Source of the DNA: Sphaerosporella brunnea
Lineage: Eukaryota; Ascomycota; Pezizomycetes; Pezizales; Pyronemataceae
NCBI GenBank assembly: GCA_008704415.1
Contig: VXIS01000017.1
Coordinates: forward strand, 124,001-188,000
Reading direction: 5' to 3'
Length of the DNA stretch: 64,000 nt
Under the pieces are notes generated by a model. It was not told the DNA's origin. It ran no database searches and saw only the letters and a list, made by a program, of their open reading frames with translations. This document shows, in pieces, positions 30,550 to 40,900 of the stretch. A program made the position numbers and the translations under genes. The number at the start of each line of letters is the position of its first letter. Position 1 is the first letter of the stretch.

Positions 30550-32784
30550 ATGACTCAACCGCGAATCCTGCTGGTGGACGCCTACGACTCGTTCACCCAC
30601 AACCTCTCTGCGCAGCTCGAGCGCTGCACAAAGGCGGAGGTCCATACCATCCACATCGACGCCCCGTTCCAGTCGGCTTCCGAGCTCGCTCCCTTCCTCG
30701 CTTCATTCGACGCCATCGTCGTAGGGCCCGGCCCCGGCCATCCAGAAAATAATAGAGACATTGGAATCATCAAGGATCTGTGGCATCTGGACCTGGCGCA
30801 CAGACTGCCGATATTCGGCGTGTGTCTCGGATTGCAAAGCTTATGTCTCGCGTTCGGCGGGCGCGTGGAAAGGTTACGCACCGTGAAGCATGGGCTTATA
30901 TCTACCATCCGGCATGAAGGAGAGGGTCTGTTCGAGGGCGCGGGGGACGTTATCGCGGTGCGATATCATTCTCTGCATGCGCGGCTGGGCGGGGTCGAGC
31001 TAGAAGGGCTGGCATGGGCCAAGGATCCGGAGAACGGCGAGGTGCTCATGGCAGCCAAGCACAGGATGCGACCATTCTGGGCAGTACAGTACCATCCGGA
31101 ATCAATCTGCACCGAAGGAAGCGATCGAATCGTCGAGAACTTCTGGCGCTTGGCATGCCGGTGGAACCGGGAACACGAACGTGAAGTTGCGCCGCTGCCG
31201 CGCGATTGGGCCGTGCGGCCGAGGGAGCTGAGTCTGCTAGAGCAGCTGCAGGAGTCTAGCGTCAAGGCCGTGCATAGATTGCCAGCGATATCAAAAACGG
31301 TGCAAAGGGTATCAATGTTTGCACGCGGATTAGACGTTCGCAGGATCTGCGAAATGCTGGAGGTCGAATCCAAACGGGAGTTCGTGCTGTTGGAGTCCGC
31401 GGCTACGCCGGGCAGATGGAGCATCATTGGCGTCTTAACGCCAGGGATGACGGAGCTCATCAGATACACTGCCGGTGACTCCTTTGTGGAATTATCGAAG
31501 CTCGGGGAACCCACGGCATCGCAGGTTGAGCTGCAGCTCCCCTACAATGCATCAATGTGGAGATTTATGGCATCCTATATGAAGGCCCGCGAAGCGAGCG
31601 GAGGAGAGGCTGACTCACCCTTCTGGGGAGGTCTGATGGGGTATCTCTCCTACGAAGTGGGTGTCGAGTCACTCTCGATTCCTCTGCCCAGGCGAAAAAG
31701 ACGGCCAGACGTGAATCTTGCCTTTGTAGAGCGCAGCATAGTAGTTGACAGCCTAACGGGGGAAATACACGTCCAGTCGCTTGTCCCTCGCGACAGCGAA
31801 TGGCTCAACTCCATGAAAATCCGGCTACAGCAGGAACACGACCTATCACTCACCCCATCCGCCACTCCACCACCACCACCAGCAGTCGCCACAGCAACAG
31901 CGTCAATCCAGACGCACTACAAGGAGCCCTGCAAGCCAACAATCGCAAAACCCTTAGGCGAAAGATACCGCGCCCTCGTCCGCGAGTGCCAAAAATACCT
32001 CTCCAGCGGCGACTCCTACGAGCTCTGCCTGACCGCGCGCACCATGGTCTCGCTGCCCTCCCCCCAGCCCTCAGAATGGAGTCTCTACAACCTCCTCCGC
32101 GCCCGCAACCCGGCTCCATACGCCGCCTACCTCCGGCTGCAGGACGTCACGCTCCTCTCTTCCTCGCCAGAGCGCTTCCTCTCCTACTCCCGCAACGGCA
32201 AAGTGCAGCTGCGCCCGATCAAGGGCACCGTCAAAAAATCGCCCTCCATGACGCGCGCACACGCGGAAGCACTTCTAAACACCCCGAAAGAGCGTGCTGA
32301 GAACCTGATGATTCTGGACCTGATCCGCCACGACCTCCACCGCATCCTCGGCGCGGGAAACGTGGAGGTCCCGCAATTGATGCGGGTAGAGGAGTATGCG
32401 AGCGTCTACCAACTCGTCTCCGTCATCGAGGGAAATATCCCCACTTCGGCCCCCCTGACCGGATTGGATATTCTGGCTACTTCCCTCCCGCCCGGATCTA
32501 TGACCGGTGCCCCAAAGAAACGCAGCGTGGAGATCCTGCAGGCGCTGGAAGCGGGCGATGAGGAGAGAGGCGTGTACTCCGGTGTCGTCGGGTACATGAG
32601 TGTCTGCGGCGCCGGCGACTGGAGCGTTGTCATTCGCTCTGCGTATAGGTATGATGATGAGGGCGACGAGGGGCGATGGTGGCTTGGTGCTGGTGGCGCG
32701 GTTACGGCGCTCAGCTCCCCGCAGGGAGAGTGGGAGGAGATGGAGGTTAAGTTGGAGAGTACGTTGAGGGCTTTTTGTGGTTAG
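30550..32784 (+). CDS. 4-amino-4-deoxychorismate synthase, fused PabA-PabB
   Basis: Single exon of 744 residues, first step from chorismate to p-aminobenzoate for folate. Residues 1-205 are the glutamine amidotransferase: VVGPGPGHP, the nucleophile Cys92 in FGVCLG, and His182/Glu184 in QYHPES complete the triad. The C-terminal half is the chorismate-binding TrpE/PabB domain: SYEVGVESL, SSSPERFL, LRPIKGTVKKS near residue 555, DLIRHDL, and LPPGSMTGAPKKRSVEI near residue 647. RPIKGT carries the Lys of the aminodeoxychorismate synthases, whereas anthranilate synthases usually read RPIAGT. This supports PABA rather than tryptophan synthesis. Cytoplasmic. ABZ1 of yeast and pabaA of Aspergillus are counterparts. 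The start at 30550 sits immediately before PRILLVDAYDSF, the conserved N-terminal strand. Confidence 0.95.
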   Translation: MTQPRILLVDAYDSFTHNLSAQLERCTKAEVHTIHIDAPFQSASELAPFLASFDAIVVGPGPGHPENNRDIGIIKDLWHLDLAHRLPIFGVCLGLQSLCLAFGGRVERLRTVKHGLISTIRHEGEGLFEGAGDVIAVRYHSLHARLGGVELEGLAWAKDPENGEVLMAAKHRMRPFWAVQYHPESICTEGSDRIVENFWRLACRWNREHEREVAPLPRDWAVRPRELSLLEQLQESSVKAVHRLPAISKTVQRVSMFARGLDVRRICEMLEVESKREFVLLESAATPGRWSIIGVLTPGMTELIRYTAGDSFVELSKLGEPTASQVELQLPYNASMWRFMASYMKAREASGGEADSPFWGGLMGYLSYEVGVESLSIPLPRRKRRPDVNLAFVERSIVVDSLTGEIHVQSLVPRDSEWLNSMKIRLQQEHDLSLTPSATPPPPPAVATATASIQTHYKEPCKPTIAKPLGERYRALVRECQKYLSSGDSYELCLTARTMVSLPSPQPSEWSLYNLLRARNPAPYAAYLRLQDVTLLSSSPERFLSYSRNGKVQLRPIKGTVKKSPSMTRAHAEALLNTPKERAENLMILDLIRHDLHRILGAGNVEVPQLMRVEEYASVYQLVSVIEGNIPTSAPLTGLDILATSLPPGSMTGAPKKRSVEILQALEAGDEERGVYSGVVGYMSVCGAGDWSVVIRSAYRYDDEGDEGRWWLGAGGAVTALSSPQGEWEEMEVKLESTLRAFCG

Positions 32785-33053
32785 CTGTGATGGTGGTGGT
32801 TAGTTAGTAGTCGTGGCGGGGTGGGATTGCGGCGTTTTGGGGGTTGGCTTTTGTGCACTTTTTAACATTTGGATTGTAGATATATGGCATGGAGTTTTGG
32901 GTAGAAGCGGGGGAGGAGTTATTCAACATACTGGAAGACTTCCCGCAGCAGTTTAGAAGGGATCTAGAAGCATTGAAACCTTAAATTTCTGGAAATCGAC
33001 GAAAAGTCTGAATAGGAGGGTTGTTCAGACTTCCAAACGTCCAAAAATCTACC
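32785..33053. other. intergenic, PABA synthase 3' side
   Basis: Probable 3' untranslated DNA followed by AT-richer sequence leading into a palindromic repeat. Nothing else seen. Confidence 0.5.
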
Positions 33054-33224
33054 CTTATAAGAGACCCCCCAAGATTTGGTTAACGGTAAATAATTGCCTT
33101 ATAGGGAAACCTTTGAGCTTATTAAGGAGAGTTTTTGTTTTTTACTGACTTCCTTTTGGAGACATTAAATTCCCTATAAGGCAATTCTGTGCCGCTAACC
33201 AAATCTGGAGGGGTCTCTTATAAG
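33054..33224. mobile_element. MITE-like palindromic element
   Basis: The left arm, 33054-33116, starts CTTATAAGAGACCCC and includes GATTTGGTTA and AATTGCCTTATAGGGA. The right arm, 33171-33224, is its reverse complement at roughly 85% of positions. About 55 bp of T-rich DNA separates them. There is no coding capacity. The structure fits a non-autonomous inverted-repeat element. The end sequence TTATAA is itself palindromic, so the exact ends and target duplication cannot be told. Confidence 0.65.
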
Positions 33225-33286
33225 TGAGTTTTTACGGTAGGTCGCGCAAGGTGATGTTTACTACCTATTTTCTCGCATAAGATCGG

Positions 33287-33304
33287 TACCTACCTAGGTA
33301 GGTA
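33287..33304. repeat. 18-bp perfect palindrome
   Basis: TACCTACCTAGGTAGGTA is perfectly self-complementary. It lies between the MITE-like element and the LINE relic. Significance unknown. Confidence 0.7.
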
Positions 33305-33589
33305 TGTTATTAAACACTGCCTCTGTAACTAAATGCTTCGGCTCCGGTATGATTCCAAGTTGGAAATACGGCGTCGGTGTCCCAAACGGGGCCTAAGACA
33401 AAGGCATCATGGCAATGCACTCGATATATATCATAAACTCCTCATTGCAGCAATTGTTGCAGCCGCTTTCTCCATCGGCGCAGCCACATCTCATCCATTC
33501 CCCGCAGCACCGAAACGTCAAACAGACTGGACGAAAACCCCCATCTACTTCCTCTCCGAACTCTGCTGCTTTCGCGGTCTAGGTCCCGC

Positions 33590-34335
33590 AGGTACTCATC
33601 ATCGTCCGAGTCCTGGCCAGAGAAGCGGGCATTACAAGCGACGAACCGCTCGAGTTTGAGCTGTGGTCGACCCTCTTCTCCGCCTTGCCAAGCATTTCCT
33701 CCCTCCGAGGGTGAGGCCATGCTCGGCGATAAGGGCTGGGCCACCGAATATCACTGGGTTCCAGGGCACGCGGATGTTCCAGGCAACGGAATGGCCGACC
33801 CCTTGGCCAAGGAAGCAGCATATGACAGCGGCCGCGCCCCACCACGCGACGACGACAACCCTCGCCCACGTGTCCAGAGGCAAGGTCTGCCGGAAAAGAA
33901 GCCTGGCGGGCCAAACACGGCAAGCCCAAGGGCCGCCTCGGACATCGAAGAAAGCCTGATCCTACGGCCTTTAAGTCCAGGAAAGCCCTAGCAGCACCGC
34001 ACGCTTCTTCCAGCTCAGGCTGGGCAAAGCCCCGACTGCGCCGTACCTACACGACGACGACAAGTGCTGGTTCTGCACGAAGAAACCAGTGCAGACGAGA
34101 GAGCACTTATTCAAGTTCTGCGCACGGCGGCGGAAGGAAAAAGCAGGACTGTGGAAGGAAGTGGCGGCGACTCCCCGAAGAGAAGCACAAGAGAAGGTGG
34201 CTGAATACCTCCATCAAGGTCCTGTTGTCTGACGAACGTTGTACAAAATCGGTGATGGCTTTCTTGAGCAATACACAAGTTGGGACGTGGCCTAAATTGC
34301 TTTGACCCTGTATCTTCATTCCCTTTGTTCATTTA
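33590..34335 (+). mobile_element. decayed Tad-like LINE, second family, 3' part
   Basis: Frames in series give LEFELWSTLFSALPS, then WVPGHADVPGNGMADPLAKEAA (end of RNase H), then APYLHDDDKCWFCTKKPVQ with TREHLFKFCARR (Cys-His motif), then SDERCTKSVMAFLSNTQVG (terminal motif). Frame changes and stops separate them, so it is not functional. The Cys-His motif is related to, but clearly different from, that of the element at 862-1690, so it is another family or subfamily. The region to about 34500 may include its 3' tail, ending near an A-rich stretch at 34487-34495. The 5' limit is uncertain; coding-like sequence may start near 33440. Confidence 0.75.
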
Positions 34336-34737
34336 TGAATTTCCTTGGTGCGCATATCCTGGTACGAATTTCCTTGATTCCTTTTCCTTGGGAGACGCAG
34401 GCCCCACAGTAGGAATTTTGAGCCTAGGGGCAGCACTGTCTTCATCTTTATATATATGTCATGGCCGCAAGCGGCCGAATAGAATATGAAAAAAATTCTA
34501 GAAAAGTATTTGTAAAAAAGGGTGGTAATCCCGGGGACTGCACTATCTGAGCAGTACAGTACCCTCAACTTATCAATTGCTAGTGACGACAGGTTGTCGC
34601 GGATTCTTGACGTGGTCTCACTTTCGCAGTTACGATCCACATCCAGTTCAGCAAGAACCGAAGGCCCAAAATGATAGTAAAGCAGCACAAAACCAAATAC
34701 ATCACCCTCCCCCCCTCTCCCTCCGCCGCTCGTCCCC

Positions 34738-35528
34738 CTACGAGTAAGTAACAATCGTAAGCTTCAAGGTAACCGACAACTTATCAAACTGGGTCTGAGC
34801 CGCGGGGGCCTGGGTGGGAATCAATCCAATGACCAAAAACGCCAGCATCTGCACGATACATTATCGTTAGCCCCCCCGGCCGCGCTTTTTTTCTTCTTCT
34901 CTCAAGTGAGATTAGAGTATAACTCACATCAACCACTTTCTCCAGGCTAACGAGCGCTCTACGGATCGGCTCAAAAAACGGGATCAAGGTGAGGATCCCG
35001 TGTTTCCCGATAACGACGTTGAGAAGCGCTTGGTGGATCTTGACAAAGGTTGTCAGCGCCGCTACGACGATCTTGGCTTCTTCGTCCGGGAACGGCACGG
35101 CGGATTTTGCTTCCTGCGGTGCAGGGTCGGAGAGGTCCCTAGCCTGGGCTCGGTTCTGTATTTATGCCACCATCAGCTCCAAGTGCGCAAGTGCGGGAGG
35201 GGCAGGGGGGGGGGGGGTTGTTAACGGCGTCCTGAGCGGCTGATTGCAAGACTGTGATAGACGCGGAGATTTTGTCGATGATTTTAAGGAAGCCCGCAGC
35301 GATTTTCTGGGGAGATGTTAGTGGAGCAAGGAAGGAAGAAGGAGAAGGATGAGGAGGTACAAAGCCCTGGAAAGGCGCATTGAAGGGAGTGATGCCTTCG
35401 ACGGTTATGCGGAGGGTGTCGGACATGATGGCGACGTCGTTGAAGACGGCCGCAACCTGGATGCCGGTGGGTGCGGCATGAGTCGCGAGCGGCAAAAGCG
35501 AGAGGGTGAGGAAGGGCAGGAAACGCAT
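34738..35528 (-). CDS. HsbA-like secreted cell-wall/surface protein
   Basis: Four exons: 35528-35361, 35306-35226, 35155-34928 and 34848-34738, giving 195 residues. Introns are 54, 70 and 79 nt with GT-AG ends (GTACCT, GTTAAC and GTGAGT donors); intron 2 carries a long C run on the sense strand. Residues 1-19 are a signal peptide (LPFLTLSLLPLATHAAP). The mature part is a mostly helical, Cys-free protein with evenly spaced apolar residues (KIAAGFLKIIDKISASITVL, then PDEEAKIVVAALTTFVKIHQALLN and PIRRALVSLEKVVD). This fits the HsbA family (hydrophobic surface binding protein A), which in Aspergillus binds hydrophobic surfaces and recruits cutinase-type enzymes. Family membership is by pattern and length; no Cys or catalytic residue confirms it. 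Confidence 0.75.
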
Positions 35529-35590
35529 GGTGAGTTGAGGATGCTGTTAGTTGTGAGAGAGGTATGGGTGGGGACTTGCGATGCAGAGAA

Positions 35591-35600
35591 CTTTTATACC
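35591..35600 (-). promoter_or_regulatory. TATA box of the HsbA-like gene
   Basis: GGTATAAAAG on the sense strand, 63-72 bp upstream of the ATG. Spacing is right for a compact, inducible secreted-protein gene. Confidence 0.6.
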
Positions 35601-36505
35601 AGTGATGATAGCCGGTTTGTAACTATGGAAACGAATATCCTCTTCAGCTGAGAGTTTGATTTTCCACGTCTTCAGCTGGTACGATCCACTTGGATCTGGG
35701 GATAAGGTGCCTGACCCCGCCCAGCTGCCTAAAAGATCAGTGACGGGGGATCTTCAAGTGCTGTTGCTATCGATGGAGGCATTATGCACGCTTGCCTTCT
35801 GAGCAGCTTGTGAACATCCCCATATCATACCGCAACTGGAAAAGTAATCCTTCAGCAAAACTATGTTATATATGAAGGAACGCACACACACACCAGCAAA
35901 CGCCATAAAGTTCAATCAAGACGGCCCTGCCCTGCCCTGAAAGCCATGCTAGCAAAGACTCCGTTGAGACGAGACCCCACAAAAACGGTTGCGAGTCAGG
36001 ATACTTAGAGTATACAAACTCCCAGTCTATTATGCATGTCTCCGGTTTCTTCTCCTTTTTGCCTCAAAGGGAAGACCTTTGACATCTTGGGACAGCAGAT
36101 ACGCGAATGCAACTACCCGCCTGCTGCTGCAACTAACAGCGCCCATCACTCGGGTGGAAAAACACTTCCACGTTCTTTACTTTATCCAATTGAGGTGCGG
36201 CTACACAGTGCTGCTCGCAAAGCAAAACAAAGGTCTTTTTGTTGATGATGCAAATGGCCGAGGAGAAGGACCACCCACTAATCTGTACCTCCGCGAGTGA
36301 CTATGTTCCTCAACAGCAAACGAAATAACAATCTTATGACACATTGAGCCCGTGATTTGCACGAAGTTCACTGGTAGATTGGTACCCTCAACTGAGTCGC
36401 ATAAGACTCGGTGATGAGATCTCTCTCCGCTCCCAGACACTCCAGTTGTAAACGGTGCTGTTTGTTACAGACCCCCTGCTCATCCACTTAGCTATGCGCT
36501 ACCTT
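35601..36505. other. no gene recognised
   Basis: Promoter side of the HsbA-like gene, followed by sequence without domains. The plus frame 35989-36300 is open for 103 codons but has no recognisable motif. A CACACACACAC run lies near 35883. Confidence 0.5.
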
Positions 36506-36512
36506 ACTCCCT

Positions 36513-36838
36513 ACATATCCTGCAGTTTCTGCGGGATACAAGAGTTGGTCAATCCGTGGCGGAGGAGGGTGATTCGTCGTCATCTGATGAGGAGCTAGGG
36601 GGGAGGAGTGATTCGGCCCTGGTGGCCGTGGCTGTTATTCCGTTGTTACGGGCCTGATTCTTTCTTTTGTTTTCCTCTTACTGTAATTCCCTTTTGGTAT
36701 TTTGGGTGGCCGCAGTTGACCTATGAGATAGCATCAATAAGGGGGCGGACAGGATAAGGGGGACGAGTAGGGGGTCATGATCGCTCATGGTCGAATACAG
36801 ATAATAAAGATTACAAACAAAAAAAAAAAAGAAAAAAA
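36513..36838 (+). mobile_element. 5'-truncated LINE insertion with poly(A) and target-site duplication
   Basis: The insert begins within the coding end (FLRDTRVGQSVAEEG...SDEELGGRSDSALVAV...LLRA, stop at 36655-36657) and continues through a 3' untranslated part to an A-rich tail at 36819-36838. It matches the minus-strand copy at 862-1190. The repeat ACTCCCT occurs immediately before (36506-36512) and immediately after (36839-36845), a 7-bp target-site duplication. The short frame present is still open, which suggests a rather recent insertion. Confidence 0.85.
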
Positions 36839-36845
36839 ACTCCCT

Positions 36846-37912
36846 CCCTGCCCCACCGATAGTACTCTATGAGCTGCCTATAACGTGGGATGCGACCGAA
36901 AAGAACTGGAGGTCACCCGTCAAGCATCCCAATCTTCAAGACCGACTCACTGCGCGCTGAAGAGCTCAGGGATCAAAGCACTGTTGGGTTTTGAGAATAG
37001 CAGCGTACATTGAGATCCTGGACCTACCGGCTCTATGGATTGCGCAATTATAGAACTAAGACGAGGACCATCATTCTGTTTGGACCTTCTAGCACCGGAA
37101 AAACGACGACGGCAAGGCGTCGACTTGACCTTGATCGGATCACGTGTATCCTCCGAGGTTTGGGTCGTAAACATCGTCGAGTTCAACGGCCAGGGATCGG
37201 CGAGGGGGGGCTGGTGCTGTTGCGTCAGATGCGGTTCACATGTGCAATATCTGGGATTTTTTACGGCTACGGGATGAGGAACGTGCGGACTCTTAGGTTT
37301 GGTCGAACTAGGAAACGTTCGGGTCCTGCTCGTCGCCCACATGAAAGATTCACATCAGCCTCTGGTCGGTTCCCCAAACCGCAGCAACTGGCGGGAACCG
37401 AACAACGTGTTGGGAATTTATCTTAAGAATCATGTACTTATCTGTACTTTTGACATAGGCGAACGGTGAGAGCTCGCACAGTTTCAGATTTCTTGATAAG
37501 CTCTCTGGAATAGACGTGTAGCTCTGTACTCTACCTACAAAAGTAGACTCTCCTTCAAACCGAGTAATTATTACATATCAGTGGTCGGTTACAAGTAAAT
37601 TAGCCGACTGCAGGTACTCCATTGATAGTAGCAAGACTCTAATATTAAGTTCGAGCGGTCGCCAAGCTGTTGGTCAAGTCTGACGATTTGAAGAACAGTA
37701 CTTGACGAATTCGAAGGGCTTCGTGGATAGCCGACTAGAATGCCAATTCAAGCATGATTCTATTTCCGCAGCATTACCATTTACCATTAGAAATCTACTT
37801 CCATTCCATTTCCATTCATCATTACGCATCCCTCCCTCCGGCTGCCAATCCATCTATACCATCCCCACCCCTGAACTCCGTAAACAACCCCTCCAGCCAA
37901 TTGAACCCCCAT
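36846..37912. other. no gene recognised
   Basis: Two opposing frames cover 36947-37426. The plus frame, which lacks an ATG and starts after a stop at 36998, contains TIILFGPSSTGKTTTARR, a P-loop-like string, but no Walker B or other domain follows. The minus frame 36947-37342 opens with an ATG but has no known motif. The remainder (37430-37912) is intergenic, 3' of LAA1. Confidence 0.45.
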
Positions 37913-40900
37913 CTAACCGAAATTCATCTTCAACGCAATAGTGGGCTGGTTATTACCCGTCTGCACCTTCTGCGGGCCACCAACATTGCTCCTCAACACC
38001 TCCTCCATAAAAGATCTTTGGGGCGGCGCCAAATTCGCCACCACAGTCTTAAAAGCGGCCTGATCCGCCTGCGCAAGTTCCAGTAGTCTAGCCGCAGTTT
38101 CCCTCCCGACCGTATCCTGCCCCTCGATCCTAGCTCTCTCAAGGAGCATGGGCACAAACAGCGCCATGGCGACTGCAACCTGTTCTCCAAACAAACTCCT
38201 TGTGAATCCAGCCAAGATTGCGCATACCGCGCTCTTCGCTGATGCCGTATCTGCGGATGGCGGAGACGTGATGAAAGCTATCAGCTTGGGAAGGAAGTAC
38301 CGGACGATTTCTTGGTCGCTGGCCGTCTTGGGGGAGGACATGATTAGGGACCGTGTGCATTGCACTGCGATGGTGGCAGTGAGAGGGTCCGTCAGTGAAC
38401 TTAGGATTTGGTCGCAGAGCCTAGGAAGGTGCTCTTCGTTCGGGGGAAGGATGTTGGTCCCTGCGGTTACGATGATTGTAGCGGCCATAAGAGTATTCCG
38501 GACGCAGGGAATGCCGACTTCGCCCCGGAGTCTGTGGAGTGTTAATGGATGTTATGAGGAGGAAATGGGGGAAGAAATACTTGGCGTGCTCGAGGACGCG
38601 CATGATGCTGCTGAGGCAGCTGCGCGCTTGCATTATCACCAGTTCGGTGTCGCTCTTGTTGGCGCCTTTGGTGATGATTGTGATGAAGCGCTTGAAGATC
38701 GGCAGTGACCGCGGGACCACATCAGATTGGCATACGCCGGTGCCAAATATGGCTGGAAGGGTCAGTAAAAACTGCAGATTCAAGTGACCCTACTCTGATA
38801 ACTTACTAGTGAAGACGTGCAATATCGAGGCGTAAAGGTCCATCCGGATGACTGCAGGGAACACCTCGGCTGCATCGACCAAAGCATCAAGCCCCAGCCT
38901 AATCAAATTCGTGGCGTCCTCACTTAGCTGTTGACGTATCATGGTCTTGGAGTCGACCAAATTCGGCAGTATGTTGGCAAGGACCAGTACAATCAGTCTG
39001 GTCAACTCAAAAAGCTGATCGATTTCCTCGGTCAGACCATCGCCACCCTTGGTATCTTTGGCATCCTTATTTCGTGCCGCAGGATGTTCCACGCACAGAG
39101 CCCTGGCAATATCCACGATCGCTGACTGCACTGCCAGCCCTTCAGTCAAAGCCAGTCGGTCGAGTAAATCCATGGTCTCCGAGAATATGACATCTTGGTA
39201 GATGGCGTGTCCACACACTGAAGGGTGTAAAATCTTCTTTAGCGCCAAAAGGATTTCTAGAGTCTGCTCCTTTGTAGCAAGGGAATCTACACCAGGTCGG
39301 CCCACCAGTGCTTCGAAGGCAATTCCAAACAAAACGAAAAAGAAAGCGACTGGCTCGTCTCGGTAATTGATGTCATCGTGGGGGGCTGGGCCACTGGTAA
39401 TAGCTCCTGGAGGCGTTGACTTTCCGTCCAACGCATCGAATATAAACTGGCTATCTTGCTCAATGAGACTAGCGATGGCATCCACGAGCTTCAGCCAAGA
39501 GTCCTGATAGAAACCCAGTAACGTTTCCCGGTTTAGGGCGGCATAAATGGTTTCAATTGAACCGCCAATCGACGAAGTGGCAGTGGAGCCAGCAGTGATA
39601 TCGGGTTCGAATCGCAATCGCGCAAACTCCCGCAGCGATGACAGCCACATGGGCGCTAGAGTTGTGATGTGAGGCTTGACGACGTCGACCAGATATGACT
39701 GTTCCAGACTGGCAACCTGGAGCTCTGCCCATGCCCTAAGCACCGCCATTTTAACCATGACCTGTGCGTTAGAACTGAGGCCTTTCAGATCTCCAATTGA
39801 CGCGTTTTCGGCATCATCTGTGGAAATATCAGCACTATGTACAAAGACAACCTTCCGAAACGAGCGCTTACTAGAGAAGTTTTCTAGTGCTTGAGTCACC
39901 AGCTTCAATATTCTACCCATACGGTCCACATCCTTCACGATTCCCGTCGAAATGAACGCAGCACCCACATTGACAGCTTGTGTAGCTAACTCCGGGCTAG
40001 AATCCACCGCGAATGCAGGAGTCAACGCACTACCGATTTGTGCCTGGTACTGTTCAAGTAGCGGTGCATCCGGAAAGTCCGGATCAGCCGAATGGCCAAA
40101 CATCTTGAGGATTTGATCAATGATTCTCAGGCCTCCGAGTCTCAAGTCCACAACATTCGCCGTGGAGGCCGAAAATGCCATCTTGATGATGTCGCCAATT
40201 TTCTCAACCAGCCTCTGCTCCAGGGCCGACTCCGGATTCTTTGCCATTTCCGCGGCGACAAGTGTCAACAACTCTCCCAGCAATTCTATCGCAAAAGTCC
40301 GGACTTGCCATCTCAACGGCTCCTGCCCCACCGGTTTCGACTCGCCCTCGTTGCCAGCAGCCATGCCAGCAACCTCCTCATCGCCCAAATCCGTTGCGCC
40401 AGCTCCAGATGGTTTCGGCGTTGCTTGCTGGAGAGCACTGCCCTTCCGCTCTACGGTTTTGGTCATGACCATCTGACATCGGTCTATCCATTCTCCTGGC
40501 TTTGTGATGCCAGTTTGCGCCATCCAGTTGCGAACGATGTTTCGCACCCCCTCGTGCGTGGGATTCTCATCAAGCGTGACCCACAGTTGTTCCTCCAATC
40601 CAGGATCGGCGCTCCGGAGTATCCTCTCAGCCTGAGCTTTGAGGAGCTGATACAGTCCATCGACCGCAACATTCCGCAGCTCCCCATGGTCAGACCCCAG
40701 CGCTGTGCGTAGCCTCTTCAGGTACCGTGCGATATCTAAGTGGCCAAGAGCGAACATCGATATGTGTTCCAAGCAACGTAAAGACTTCATGACAGTGACA
40801 TAATCAGGTTCCTTGAGAAGTTGATCAACCATCGTCAAGATAGGTTCCCGGACTTTATTTAGGTCTTGAAGTTCAGGACCAAGCACACCGATCAAGGAGT

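Noticed and set aside
34440..34500. A-rich stretch as the 3' tail of the second LINE with a target-site duplication
   Set aside because: The A-run is short and interrupted and I could not find a duplicated target; the end of that relic is left uncertain.
39603..39613. GGTTCGAATCG, resembling a tRNA T-arm box
   Set aside because: It lies inside the coding exon of LAA1 and no tRNA fold can be built around it.
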